Positions 31,992 to 40,068 of a DNA stretch of 64,000 bases are shown piece by piece. Every line of letters begins with the position of its first letter. Positions within the stretch are counted from its first letter, which is position 1. The position numbers were made by a program, and so were the translations under genes. The notes beneath the pieces are model-generated. The model worked only from the letters and a program-made list of their open reading frames with translations, had not been told where the DNA came from and searched no databases. This DNA comes from Blastococcus capsensis (GTDB lineage Bacteria > Actinomycetota > Actinomycetes > Mycobacteriales > Geodermatophilaceae), in contig NZ_JASNNW010000009.1 of NCBI RefSeq assembly GCF_030165005.1, forward strand, positions 1 to 64,000, read 5' to 3'.

Positions 31992-32845
31992 GGGAGGGAC
32001 TCCACGGTCCGGCGGCTCCAGGATCGGCGGAGCAGCGAGAGCAGCACGACGGCCGTGACCAGAGCGACGGCGATCAGCCCCGGGGCGCCGAGGTCGGCGA
32101 CCCAGCGGCTGAGCGCGGCCTGCACCTGCACGGCGGCCGACACCACCGGGTCGGTGGCCGACCCGCCGGAGAGCACCCGGATCTCGAACCACCCGTACCA
32201 GGCGACGTAGCCACCGGCCAGCACGAGCAGCAGGCCGCTGCCTCGATTGATCAGCGCCCCGGTACGTCGCATCGAACGGACGACGGACGTACGGGCGAGC
32301 GCGACGGCGACGCTCAGGGCGAGGACCACCGTCCCCATGCCGACCGCGTAGCTGACGAACGTGAGCCCGACACCGAGCGGGCCGCCGGCCCGCAGGGAAC
32401 CGGCGGTCACGGCCAGGAAGGGCGCCAGCGTGCAGGACAGGGAGGCCAGGGCGAACGACACCCCGAAGCCGACCTGCGTCGTCCACCGCGACGTCGGTGG
32501 TCTGCCGCGACCGGCCAACCCCGGCACGGCCACGCTCCGGCCGGCCACCAGCCACAGCCCGACGACGACGAGCACGAGGCCGATCACCACCGTGAGCACC
32601 GGCAGGTACTGCTGCAGCGAGGACAGCACGGGCATCAGGACGAGGCCGACCGTGCCGAAGACGAGGACGAAGCCGGTGGTCATCCCCAGGGCGAAGCGCA
32701 CCGCCCTGCCCGTGGCTGCCACGCGGTCGCGCTGGGGGGCGGCCACGAGCAGGCCGAGGTAGGCGGGCAGCAGCGCGAAGCCGCACGGATTGAGGGCAGC
32801 CACCGCTCCAGCCAGCAGGGCCAGGGTGAGCAGTCCGGGGTCCAT
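31988..32845 (-). CDS. ccdA: CcdA/DsbD-family transmembrane thiol-disulfide electron carrier
   Basis: 285 residues with about 6-7 membrane helices. Helix 1 contains NPCGFALLPAYLGLL, and the matching repeat contains SCTLAPFLAV; the two Cys (NPC and SC) are the redox pair that carries electrons from cytosolic thioredoxin across the membrane. It should reduce the TlpA-like lipoprotein encoded just upstream. The ATG at 32845 follows that gene by 6 bases, and its stop overlaps the DUF3179 start. Confidence 0.9.
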   Translation of the reverse strand: MDPGLLTLALLAGAVAALNPCGFALLPAYLGLLVAAPQRDRVAATGRAVRFALGMTTGFVLVFGTVGLVLMPVLSSLQQYLPVLTVVIGLVLVVVGLWLVAGRSVAVPGLAGRGRPPTSRWTTQVGFGVSFALASLSCTLAPFLAVTAGSLRAGGPLGVGLTFVSYAVGMGTVVLALSVAVALARTSVVRSMRRTGALINRGSGLLLVLAGGYVAWYGWFEIRVLSGGSATDPVVSAAVQVQAALSRWVADLGAPGLIAVALVTAVVLLSLLRRSWSRRTVESLP

Positions 32846-32851
32846 GACGGT

Positions 32852-33406
32852 CTACTCCCGGTCCAGTTCCTCGACCATGGCGCGCAGTTGGTCGCCACCC
32901 AGCGAGCCGAGGAAGCTCTCCGTCGTGCCGTCGCCGGCCACGAAGACGAACGCCGGCTGGGCGATCACCCCGAAGCGCTGCCACAGGCTGCCGTCCTCGT
33001 CGACGAGGTGCCGGAAACCCCCGGTGCCGGTCTCGTCCACGAAGGCCCGCATGGCCTCGAGGTCGCCCCGGCCGGCCACGCCCAGCACCTCGACGCGGCC
33101 CGCGTACTCGGCCGCCACCTCGGCCACCTCCGGCGCCTCCGCCCGGCAGACGGTGCACCAGGGCGCCCAGAACCAGAGCACGAGCGGCGTGGCGGCCAGC
33201 TCGGCCGCGTCGAGCTTCCCGCCGTCCACCGTGGTGCCCGAGAGGGCCAGGACCGTGGCAGCCCCCTGCTGCCGACCGTCCGCAACCGTTCCTCCGCCCG
33301 GCGAGGCCGGGCTGCTCCCGGTGCCCGGGGTGCACCCCGCCGACACGAGGGCGAGCGCCGCGAGGAAGCAGATCAACCGCCCTGGCGCCCGTCGGTCCCG
33401 GCTCAT
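32852..33406 (-). CDS. TlpA/ResA-like thioredoxin-fold lipoprotein
   Basis: 184 residues from the ATG at 33406, which has GGGAGGA 7 bases upstream. The signal ends in a lipobox VSAGC (Cys near 25). The thioredoxin domain carries the active site WFWAPWCTVCRAE (CxxC) and the cis-Pro region VIAQPAFVFVAGDG. It is an extracytoplasmic reductant fed by CcdA. The partner could be cytochrome c maturation or the DUF3179 lipoprotein of the same operon; no ccs genes are nearby, which favours the latter (inference). Confidence 0.9.
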   Translation of the reverse strand: MSRDRRAPGRLICFLAALALVSAGCTPGTGSSPASPGGGTVADGRQQGAATVLALSGTTVDGGKLDAAELAATPLVLWFWAPWCTVCRAEAPEVAEVAAEYAGRVEVLGVAGRGDLEAMRAFVDETGTGGFRHLVDEDGSLWQRFGVIAQPAFVFVAGDGTTESFLGSLGGDQLRAMVEELDRE

Positions 33407-33479
33407 GACGTCCTCCCCTCGCTCGGCGCCCGACTGCTGGAACGACGTGGGCACCCGGTGGCCACCGGCCGGCCGGCGG

Positions 33480-33788
33480 TCATCCGTGGCGCCTCTCCAC
33501 CAGGTCGAGGAGCTCCTCCGGCGAGGGGTTGCCCAGCCAGCGCACCCGGCCGTCGACGGTGTACGTCGGGGTTCCGACCAGCCCGGCCGGGAGCGTCCGC
33601 CCCGCCGGGCTCCGGCTCAGGTCCACCACCTCGACGGCGGCGCCGGGGTGCCGGAGCAGCAGTTGCGCGACGAGCTCCTCGGCCCGTCGGCAGCTGCCGC
33701 AGCCGCCGGCGACGTAGACCTGCAGAACCGGCTCCGGCGTCGGGTGGTCGATCTCCGGCTCCCGCCACGGCCGCGTCGGATCGGTCAC
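33480..33788 (-). CDS. Thioredoxin-like/glutaredoxin-like small protein
   Basis: 102 residues with a CGSC redox motif (VYVAGGCGSCRRAEELVAQLL) and the cis-Pro GTPTYTVDGRVRWLGNPS. No signal or membrane helix is seen, so it is cytosolic and could pass electrons to CcdA. The GTG start at 33788 is 13 bases from the membrane-protein stop. The upstream reading frames in the 74-base gap to the lipoprotein gene show nothing else. Confidence 0.8.
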   Translation of the reverse strand: MTDPTRPWREPEIDHPTPEPVLQVYVAGGCGSCRRAEELVAQLLLRHPGAAVEVVDLSRSPAGRTLPAGLVGTPTYTVDGRVRWLGNPSPEELLDLVERRHG

Positions 33789-33801
33789 CGGACGGCCCGG
33801 T

Positions 33802-34272
33802 CTACGACCGCGCGGACCGGTCGCGGAGCATGGCCCCGACGACCGCGCCGAGCACCAGGCCGAAGACGAGGTGTCCCAGGAGGCTCTGGAGGGTCATGCC
33901 GTCGACCACGAAGAGCGGCATCCCCATGCGAGCCGGCATCAGCAGGAGCGGTCCGACCACCCACAGGACGGCGCCGTAGGCCACGCCGAGCAGCGTCGCG
34001 CCGACCACGCCACGGAGGACCGGGCCCAGCACCACCGCGAAGGCGATGCCGAAGAAGGCGGAGATCAGCAGGTGCACGACCCAGCCCACCGCGGGGGAGT
34101 CGCTGCCGACCAGCCCCGCGACCATCGGGATCATGCCCCCGGCCTGCATCATCAGCCCGAAGACCACCCCACCGGCCAGTCCACCGGCCAGCCCCGCGGT
34201 TGCCCGCCGCACGAGGACCTGACCTGTGGTCGTCGGACTCGCTCCGCGCGTCTCGTTCGTCGTCGTCCGCAT
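33802..34272 (-). CDS. Integral membrane protein of unknown function
   Basis: 156 residues with four predicted helices. Helix 1 is Gly-rich (ATAGLAGGLAGGVVFGLMM), with later segments VVHLLISAFFGIAFAVVLGPVL, LGVAYGAVLWVVGPLLLMPARMGMPLF and LLGHLVFGLVLGAVVGAML. A GGAGGGAG ribosome-binding site supports the ATG at 34272. It is the first gene of the redox cassette, divergent from the Crp-family gene. It resembles small transporter-like or DUF1440-like membrane proteins, with no firm family. Confidence 0.65.
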   Translation of the reverse strand: MRTTTNETRGASPTTTGQVLVRRATAGLAGGLAGGVVFGLMMQAGGMIPMVAGLVGSDSPAVGWVVHLLISAFFGIAFAVVLGPVLRGVVGATLLGVAYGAVLWVVGPLLLMPARMGMPLFVVDGMTLQSLLGHLVFGLVLGAVVGAMLRDRSARS

Positions 34273-34344
34273 CGTGGGCTCCCTCCGCGGCGGGCACCCA
34301 TGGTCCGCCGCGGCTCGAACGTAGGGGCGTGACGCCGGCACTTC

Positions 34345-34360
34345 TGTGCTCCAGGACACA
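34345..34360. promoter_or_regulatory. CRP/FNR-type palindrome in divergent promoter
   Basis: TGTGCTCCAGGACACA fits TGTG-N8-CACA, the half-site spacing of Crp-family operators. It lies between the divergent membrane-protein gene (start 34272) and the Crp-family gene (start 34465), a position expected for autoregulation and control of the redox cassette. Recognition is by pattern only. Confidence 0.5.
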
Positions 34361-34464
34361 CTTCTCGGCGACCGGTCGTGCGACAGTTGCTCCCGGAGCG
34401 GGCGGGAAGGAGAGGCCGGAGCCTGCGCGTCGGGAAGGGCCGGCGGGCAGGACACGGACGTGCC

Positions 34465-35190
34465 ATGAGCGTGGGAGCAGCGGACCGTTCACGGGCGCCG
34501 ACCGCCCCGGTGTTCTGCCTGTCCGAGGTGGAGATCTTCGCGGACCTCAGCCCGCAGGAGATGGCGGATCTGGCCGCAGCCGCCCCGATGCGCACCGTGC
34601 CGGCCGGCACGCTGCTGTGGTCGCCGCACGACTCCCGCACGGTGCTGTTCATCGTGAAGGCCGGGTCGGTGTGCCTCTACCGGTTGTCGCCGGAGGGCAG
34701 GCGGTTGACGCTGGCAGTCCTCGGCCCGGGCGCGCTCTTCGGCGAGATGGAACTCGTCGGCCAGCGCATGGGTGACGGGTTCGCCGAGGCCCTCGAGCCC
34801 AGCGTCTTGTGCCTGATGAGCGAGCACGACGTCCGGAGCATGCTGCTGGCCGACGGCCGCATCGCCGCCCGGATCATCTGCGGCCTCGGGCGGCGGGTGG
34901 CCGAGGTGGAGCAGCGGCTGGCCGACACCGTGCTCAAGCCGGTTCCCCAGCGGCTGGCGGCCGTCCTGTGCCAGCTCGTCGAGACCGCTCCGCAGGGTGG
35001 GGTGCTCTCCAACCGCGGGCCGGAGATCCGGCTGACCCACGAGCAGATCGCGGACCTGGTGGGGACCACCCGGGCGACGACCACCAAGCTGCTGGGAGAG
35101 CTGCGTGAAGCGGGCCTGGTCAGGCTGCGCCGTGGCGGGGTCGTCGTCCTCGACCGGTACCGGCTCCAGGCCGTCGCCGACCATGGCTGA
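34465..35190 (+). CDS. Crp/Fnr family transcriptional regulator
   Basis: 241 residues. The N-terminal cyclic-nucleotide-binding-type barrel shows VFCLSEVEIFADLSPQEM, TVPAGTLLWSPHDSRTVLFIVKAG and GPGALFGEMEL. A long dimer helix is followed by the HTH (IRLTHEQIADLVGTTRATTTKLLGEL). The Arg/Ser pair that binds cAMP in Crp is not obvious, so it may sense another signal. Several Cys (VFCLS, VCLY, LCLM, IICGL, LCQLV) would permit redox sensing, fitting the thiol-redox genes opposite (inference). Confidence 0.9.
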   Translation: MSVGAADRSRAPTAPVFCLSEVEIFADLSPQEMADLAAAAPMRTVPAGTLLWSPHDSRTVLFIVKAGSVCLYRLSPEGRRLTLAVLGPGALFGEMELVGQRMGDGFAEALEPSVLCLMSEHDVRSMLLADGRIAARIICGLGRRVAEVEQRLADTVLKPVPQRLAAVLCQLVETAPQGGVLSNRGPEIRLTHEQIADLVGTTRATTTKLLGELREAGLVRLRRGGVVVLDRYRLQAVADHG

Positions 35191-35326
35191 TCACCCCGGG
35201 CCTCCCGCACGTCGGTAGGCGTCAGCTGTCACTCCGGCGGGTGCTCCGCGCCGCTGCGGGGAACGGGTCCCTGGGCCAGCTGCCGGCCTCAGCATCTGGA
35301 TCGGACACGGTGGGTCGGGTGCCCGG

Positions 35327-35358
35327 CCGTCCCCGCGGACGGTGATCCGCGGGGACGG
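35327..35358. terminator. Bidirectional-type hairpin between convergent genes
   Basis: Perfect 13-bp inverted repeat CCGTCCCCGCGGA (35327-35339) and TCCGCGGGGACGG (35346-35358) with a 6-base loop. It lies 5 bases from the ene-reductase stop and between it and the convergent Crp-family gene. No T tract on either side. Confidence 0.7.
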
Positions 35359-35363
35359 GCGGA

Positions 35364-36440
35364 TCAGGCGACCTGCTCCAGCGTGGGGTAGTCGATGTAT
35401 CCGGCGTCGGTGCCGCCGTAGAAGCTCGACTGATCGGCCGCGTTCAGTTCCGCCCCCCGCTCGAGGCGGCGGACCAGATCGGGGTTGGCGATGAAGGCGC
35501 GGCCGACCGCGACGAGGTCGGCCCGCCCGTCGGCGAGGAGGGCCTCGAGGTTCCCCGTCGTCGTCTCCAGGCTGAACGCCGGGTTGACGATCAGCGTCTG
35601 GGACCAGTTGCTGCGGATCTTCTCGGTGACCGACGGCGGCCCTTCGACGACGTGCAGGTAGGCCAGGCCCAGCGGCTCCAGCCCGGCCACGACGGCGGCG
35701 TAGACGTCCTCGGTCTCGTGCTCGACGATGTCGTTGAAGCTGTTGGCCGGGGACACCCGGACGCCGACCCGCTCCGCGCCGACGGCCTCGGCGACCGCGG
35801 TCGTGGCCTCGATCAGGAAGCGGGCGCGGTTCTCCGCGGAGCCGCCGTAGCGGTCGGTGCGCTGGTTGGTGCCCTCGGCGAGGAACTGGTGGGGCAGGTA
35901 GCCGTTGGCGCCGTGCACCTCTACGCCGTCGAACCCGGCCTCCTCGACCGCGAGCCGGGCAGCCGCGGCGAAGTCGCGGACGGTCTGCTCGACCTCCCCG
36001 GTCTCCAGCGCGCGCGGCTCGACGAAGTCCTGCAGGCCCTCGGGGGTGAAGACCTGCCCGGCGGGGCGGACGGCGGACGGCGCGACCGGCAGGCCGCCAC
36101 CGGGCTGCAGCGACGGGTGGGAGATCCGCCCGGCGTGCATCAGCTGCAGGAAGATGCGGCCGCCGTCGGCGTGCACGGCGTCGGTCACCCGGCGCCAGGC
36201 CGTGGCCTGCTCGGCGGTGTGGATGCCGGGGGTGTTCGGATAGCCCTGGCCGGCCGCGATGGGCTGGGTGCCTTCGGTGACGATCAGCCCCGCACCGGCG
36301 CGCTGGGCGTAGTAGGTGACCATCGAGTCGGTGGGGACGCCGTCGGCGCCGGCCCGGTTGCGGGTCATCGGGGCCATGACGAGGCGGCTGCCCAGCTCGG
36401 TGCGGGCGAGGGTGTACGGGGTGAAGAGGGTCGGGCTCAC
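35364..36440 (-). CDS. Old yellow enzyme family alkene reductase (NemA-type)
   Basis: FMN-dependent ene-reductase of 358 residues: LFTPYTLARTELGSRLVMAPMTR at the N-terminus, GRIFLQLMHAGRISHPS, the catalytic pair region GFDGVEVHGANGYLPHQFL with His and Asn, and RYGGSAENRARF. It reduces activated C=C bonds or nitro groups with NADPH. The GTG at 36440 gives the canonical SPTLFTPYT start and has GGGAGAG upstream; an ATG further upstream would add residues overlapping the operator zone. It is divergent from a TetR regulator over two matching palindromes. Confidence 0.92.
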   Translation of the reverse strand: MSPTLFTPYTLARTELGSRLVMAPMTRNRAGADGVPTDSMVTYYAQRAGAGLIVTEGTQPIAAGQGYPNTPGIHTAEQATAWRRVTDAVHADGGRIFLQLMHAGRISHPSLQPGGGLPVAPSAVRPAGQVFTPEGLQDFVEPRALETGEVEQTVRDFAAAARLAVEEAGFDGVEVHGANGYLPHQFLAEGTNQRTDRYGGSAENRARFLIEATTAVAEAVGAERVGVRVSPANSFNDIVEHETEDVYAAVVAGLEPLGLAYLHVVEGPPSVTEKIRSNWSQTLIVNPAFSLETTTGNLEALLADGRADLVAVGRAFIANPDLVRRLERGAELNAADQSSFYGGTDAGYIDYPTLEQVA

Positions 36441-36486
36441 GAGGTGGTTCTCTCCCGGGAATCGGTCGGTCGCGGTCATCAGCGGT

Positions 36487-36502
36487 TGGACTGGACGGTC
36501 CA
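36487..36502. promoter_or_regulatory. Operator palindrome 1 (TGGAC-N6-GTCCA)
   Basis: TGGACTGGACGGTCCA in the divergent ene-reductase/TetR promoter. It has the same half-sites and spacer length as the copy at 36519, with centres 32 bp apart (about three helical turns). A probable binding site for the adjacent TetR regulator. Confidence 0.7.
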
Positions 36503-36518
36503 CTGCCAGCCCGAACAG

Positions 36519-36534
36519 TGGACTGGTGGGTCCA
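36519..36534. promoter_or_regulatory. Operator palindrome 2 (TGGAC-N6-GTCCA)
   Basis: TGGACTGGTGGGTCCA, 12 bases before the TetR start codon, so binding here would block the regulator's own transcription. It repeats the half-sites of the palindrome at 36487. Confidence 0.7.
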
Positions 36535-36546
36535 ATTCCCACTAGC

Positions 36547-37221
36547 ATGATCCACATGCACGAGGGCCCGCCCTTGATCTCCGAGGCGCCGTCGACCGCG
36601 CGGGGAAGGGCCACCCGGGAGCGGATCGTCACGGCGGCCGCGGCGCTGATGCACCAGTACGGCGTGGCAGGGACCAGCCTCGACGAGGTCCGAGCCGCGA
36701 CCGGCACCAGCAAGTCCCAGCTGTACCACTACTTCGCCGACAAGTCGGCACTGGTCGGCGCGGTCATCCAGCGGCAGGTGCAGCAGGTCCTGCAGGCCCA
36801 GCAGCCGGAGCTCGACGGCATCGATTCGATGATCGCTCTACGGCGGTGGCGCGACCGCGTGGTGGCGATGCAGCGGCAGGCCGGTGCCGTCGGTGGATGC
36901 CCCATCGGCCGGCTGGTCGCCGAGCTCGCGGACAGCGAGCGAGGTGCGCCGGTCGAGCTCGTCGACGGATTCGCCACCTGGCAGCGACGACTGGCCGACG
37001 GCCTGGGCCGGATGCACCGACGCGGTGAGCTCGATGCCGATCCGGACGCGCTGGCCGCGGGTCTGCTCGCCGCGTTGCAGGGCGGGCTGCTGCTCGCTCA
37101 GGCCACTCGCTCGGTGCGTCCGCTGGAAGCGGCACTCGACCTCGCACTCGCCGGGGTGGCAGCGCACCTGGTGCCGGCGGCCCGTCCCGGACCGGTGCCC
37201 GGGAGGCCGCATCCGTCGTGA
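36547..37221 (+). CDS. TetR family transcriptional regulator
   Basis: 224 residues (221 if the second ATG at 36556 is used). The N-terminal HTH is clear: TRERIVTAAAALMHQYGVAGTSLDEVRAATGTSKSQLYHYFADKSALV. A helical ligand domain follows with VGGCPIGRLVAELAD and a C-terminal LLAALQGGLLLAQATRS, a layout common in regulators of ene-reductase/quinone-type detoxification genes. It probably represses itself and the divergent alkene reductase through the two TGGAC-N6-GTCCA sites. The inducer is unknown. Confidence 0.9.
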   Translation: MIHMHEGPPLISEAPSTARGRATRERIVTAAAALMHQYGVAGTSLDEVRAATGTSKSQLYHYFADKSALVGAVIQRQVQQVLQAQQPELDGIDSMIALRRWRDRVVAMQRQAGAVGGCPIGRLVAELADSERGAPVELVDGFATWQRRLADGLGRMHRRGELDADPDALAAGLLAALQGGLLLAQATRSVRPLEAALDLALAGVAAHLVPAARPGPVPGRPHPS

Positions 37222-37242
37222 TCCGCGGTTCCGGGCCGCTCC

Positions 37243-37295
37243 CCGTCCACGACCGGGTCGCACGCCCCGGTGGCACCGACCGAGCGGCCCTGGTG
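37243..37295 (-). pseudogene. 53-bp fragment of a DUF3179 gene
   Basis: These 53 bases match 30979-31031 of the intact DUF3179 lipoprotein gene with four mismatches, by my alignment. On strand - they translate to GRSVGATGACDPVVDG against GRPVGATGAFDPVVDG in the intact protein. Similarity stops abruptly on both sides, and on the right it abuts an SDR fragment. Confidence 0.75.
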
Positions 37296-37575
37296 CTGGA
37301 GGTCTCCGACATGGGTGTGACGGTGAACGACATCGCCCCGGGCATGGTGCTGCCCCCGGTGAACCAGAAGGCGATCGACGACCCGGACTTCCGGGAGGAG
37401 CAGGTGCAGAGCATCCCGCGCAAGCGGCCCGCGCTGCCGGAGGAGGTCGGACGCCTCGCGGTGCTCCTCGCCTCCAGCGAAGCTGAGCACGTCACCGGCG
37501 CCACCTACGGTCATGGGCGGGGGCCCGATGCGGATGTCGGGCCAGGGCGCCCGACCCAGCACCAGGAATGATCCT
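37296..37575 (+). pseudogene. C-terminal fragment of an SDR gene, frameshifted
   Basis: Translates to LEVSDMGVTVNDIAPGMVLPP, ALPEEVGRLAVLLASSEAEHVTGATY, then shifts frame to GGGPMRMSGQGA. This is the C-terminal third of a glucose-dehydrogenase-like SDR, which normally ends GATY-x-DGG. The Rossmann N-terminus and catalytic Tyr/Lys are missing. No functional protein is expected. The rest of 37222-37656 holds no gene. Confidence 0.75.
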
Positions 37576-37656
37576 CCGCCGGCCGGGGTACAGGGCGCCA
37601 TCGACGATCGCGCCTGTGCCCTGCCGGCGACATCCCTTCGACGGCCTGGAGGCCCG

Positions 37657-38889
37657 ATGACCCTGACTGCCCCTCCCGTCTCTGATCTGCGCGCCCGGAT
37701 CCTCGCCGTCCGGTCGCTGACCGAGGCCTTGGCCGCGCCGCTGTCTGCGGAGGACCAGACGGTGCAGTCGATGCCGGATGCCAGTCCGACCAAGTGGCAC
37801 CGGGCGCACACGTCCTGGTTCTTCGAGGAATTCCTGCTCGGCCCCGCCGGCCGCGCGCCCTACGACCCGTCGTTCGGGTACCTGTTCAACTCCTACTACG
37901 AGGCCGTCGGGCCGCGGCACCCGCGCCCGCATCGAGGGCTGATCACCCGGCCGGGCGCCGCCGAGATCGGCCGGTACCGGGCCCACGTCGACGCCGCGCT
38001 GGCCGACCTGGTGTCGAACGGGCTGGACGAGGAGCAGGCCGCGGTGGTGGTGCTGGGGCTCAACCACGAGCAGCAGCACCAGGAGCTGCTCGTCATGGAC
38101 GCCAAGCACCTGCTGGGCGGCCAGCCGTTCGGGCAGGTCTACGCCGCCCGCCCCGCGGACCCCGCTACCCCGTCGCCGGCCCTGACCTGGCGCGCGGTCG
38201 AGGGCGGGCTCGTGGAGGTGGGCCACGGCGGCACCGGCTTCGCCTACGACAACGAGGGGCCGGCGCACCGGGTGTGGCTGGAACCGTTCGAGATCGCCGA
38301 ACGGGCCGTGACGAACGAGGACTGGCTGGCGTTCATGGCCGACGACGGCTACGAACGGCCGGAGTTCTGGCTCTCCGACGGCTGGCAGGCGATCGGCCGC
38401 ACCGGCTGGCGGGCCCCGGAGTACTGGAGCCAGCAGGACGGGGAGTGGACGACGTGGACGCTGGCCGGACAGCGGCCGCTGGTGCCCGGGGAGCCGGTGT
38501 GCCACGTCTCCTTCTACGAGGCGGACGCCTACGCCCGCTGGGCCGGCGCCCGTCTGCCCACCGAGTTCGAGTGGGAGACCGCCGCCCGGCCGGTGGCCCA
38601 CCTGCGCGGCCAGCTGCTCGATCCGCAGCGGCTGCACCCGGGCCCGGCGGGGCAGCACATGATCGGGGACGTGTGGGAGTGGACCTCCAGCGCCTATCTG
38701 CCCTACCCGGGGTTCGTGCCGGTCGAGGGCGCGATCGGTGAGTACAACGGCAAGTTCATGTCCGACCAGCACGTGCTCCGGGGGGCGAGCTGTGCCACGC
38801 CTGCCGGGCATGAGCGGCTGACGTACCGCAACTTCTTCCCGGCCTCCGCCCGGTGGGCCTTCTCGGGTCTCCGGCTCGCCAGGTCCTGA
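37657..38889 (+). CDS. egtB: Ergothioneine biosynthesis sulfoxide synthase EgtB
   Basis: 410 residues. An N-terminal DinB-like domain has WHRAHTSWFFEEFLL and the iron-binding HEQQHQE (HxxxHxE-type). A C-terminal formylglycine-generating-enzyme-like domain has RAVTNEDWLAFM, HVSFYEADAYARWAGARLPTEFEWE, GDVWEWTSSAY and LRGASCATPAGH. It forms the C-S bond between hercynine and a cysteinyl thiol donor with O2. GGAGG precedes the ATG by 6 bases. It is followed by egtD after 42 bases; egtA, egtC and egtE are not in the window. Confidence 0.94.
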   Translation: MTLTAPPVSDLRARILAVRSLTEALAAPLSAEDQTVQSMPDASPTKWHRAHTSWFFEEFLLGPAGRAPYDPSFGYLFNSYYEAVGPRHPRPHRGLITRPGAAEIGRYRAHVDAALADLVSNGLDEEQAAVVVLGLNHEQQHQELLVMDAKHLLGGQPFGQVYAARPADPATPSPALTWRAVEGGLVEVGHGGTGFAYDNEGPAHRVWLEPFEIAERAVTNEDWLAFMADDGYERPEFWLSDGWQAIGRTGWRAPEYWSQQDGEWTTWTLAGQRPLVPGEPVCHVSFYEADAYARWAGARLPTEFEWETAARPVAHLRGQLLDPQRLHPGPAGQHMIGDVWEWTSSAYLPYPGFVPVEGAIGEYNGKFMSDQHVLRGASCATPAGHERLTYRNFFPASARWAFSGLRLARS

Positions 38890-38931
38890 TCCCGCACCTG
38901 CCTTCCCCACCCGCCTGACCCGAGGACGCCT

Positions 38932-39948
38932 GTGACGACCGCCTGCCCGCCCGACCCGGGGACCCCGGTCTCGAGCACTGCCGCGCTGCAGCTGGAGCGG
39001 CACCTGCACCCCACCGCCATGCGACGGGCCCTGGAGGACGACGTCCGCGCCGGGCTCACCGCGTCCCCCAAGACCCTTCCGCCGAAGTGGTTCTACGACG
39101 CCAGGGGCTCGCAGTTGTTCGATGCGATCACCCGGCTGCCGGAGTACTACCCGACCCGGACCGAACGCGCCCTGCTGGTCGAGCACGCGCACGAGATCGC
39201 GTCCCTCACCCGCGCCGACACCCTCGTCGAGCTCGGCAGCGGGACGTCGGAGAAGACCCGGCTGCTGCTGGACGCCCTGCGCGAGGCCGGCAGTCTGTGC
39301 CGCTTCGTGCCCTTCGACGTCGACGAGTCGGTGCTGAGGCAGGCGGGTGCGGCCGTCCTCGAGGAGTATCCCGAGCTGGTGGTGCACGCCCTCGTCGGGG
39401 ACTTCGAGCACCACCTACCCCTGCTGCCGACCGGGGGCAGCCGGCTGTTCGCCTTCCTCGGCGGCACCATCGGCAACCTGCTCCCCGCCGAGCGCGCAGA
39501 CTTCCTGCGCACCCTCTCGACCGGCATGGCCCCGGGTGATGCGCTGCTGCTCGGCACCGACCTGGTCAAGGACCCCGGCCGCCTCGTGCGCGCCTACGAC
39601 GACTCAGCGGGGGTCACCGCAGAGTTCAACCGCAACGTGCTGCGGGTGCTCGCTCGTGAGCTGGATGCGCAGGTCGATCCAGAGGCGTTCGAGCACGTTG
39701 CGGTGTGGAACGCCGAGCAGGAGTGGATCGAGATGCGGCTGCGGTCGGTCCGCGCCCAGGTGGTACGCGTGCTGGACCTCGAGGTGCCTTTCGCGGAGGG
39801 CGAGGAGCTGCGGACCGAGATCAGCGCGAAGTTCCGTCGTCCCGTGGTCGAGGCCGAGCTCACCGCCGCGGGACTGGAGCTGGTGCGCTGGTGGACCGAC
39901 CGGAGCGGTGACTACGCACTGTCCCTGGCCTGCAAGCCGGGGCCCTGA
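38932..39948 (+). CDS. egtD: L-histidine N-alpha-methyltransferase EgtD
   Basis: SAM-dependent enzyme of 338 residues that makes hercynine, the first step of ergothioneine synthesis. Motifs are [30 protein letters not shown], the SAM loop [24 protein letters not shown] and [11 protein letters not shown]. The GTG start is separated by 42 bases from egtB, so the two form a short operon. Hercynine feeds directly to EgtB. The remaining steps must be encoded elsewhere or by a non-dedicated lyase. Confidence 0.95.
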   Translation: MTTACPPDPGTPVSSTAALQLERHLHPTAMRRALEDDVRAGLTASPKTLPPKWFYDARGSQLFDAITRLPEYYPTRTERALLVEHAHEIASLTRADTLVELGSGTSEKTRLLLDALREAGSLCRFVPFDVDESVLRQAGAAVLEEYPELVVHALVGDFEHHLPLLPTGGSRLFAFLGGTIGNLLPAERADFLRTLSTGMAPGDALLLGTDLVKDPGRLVRAYDDSAGVTAEFNRNVLRVLARELDAQVDPEAFEHVAVWNAEQEWIEMRLRSVRAQVVRVLDLEVPFAEGEELRTEISAKFRRPVVEAELTAAGLELVRWWTDRSGDYALSLACKPGP

Positions 39949-40068
39949 CGGCTCGGCTGCTCGTGCTGCGGAGGAGGTAGCCGCCGGAACCGGTGGCGAT
40001 CAGAAGGGTGCCGCCGTGCAGGCGGGCGACGAGGTGTCGGCTGGAGCGGCTCGGGTAGCCGCCGATGC

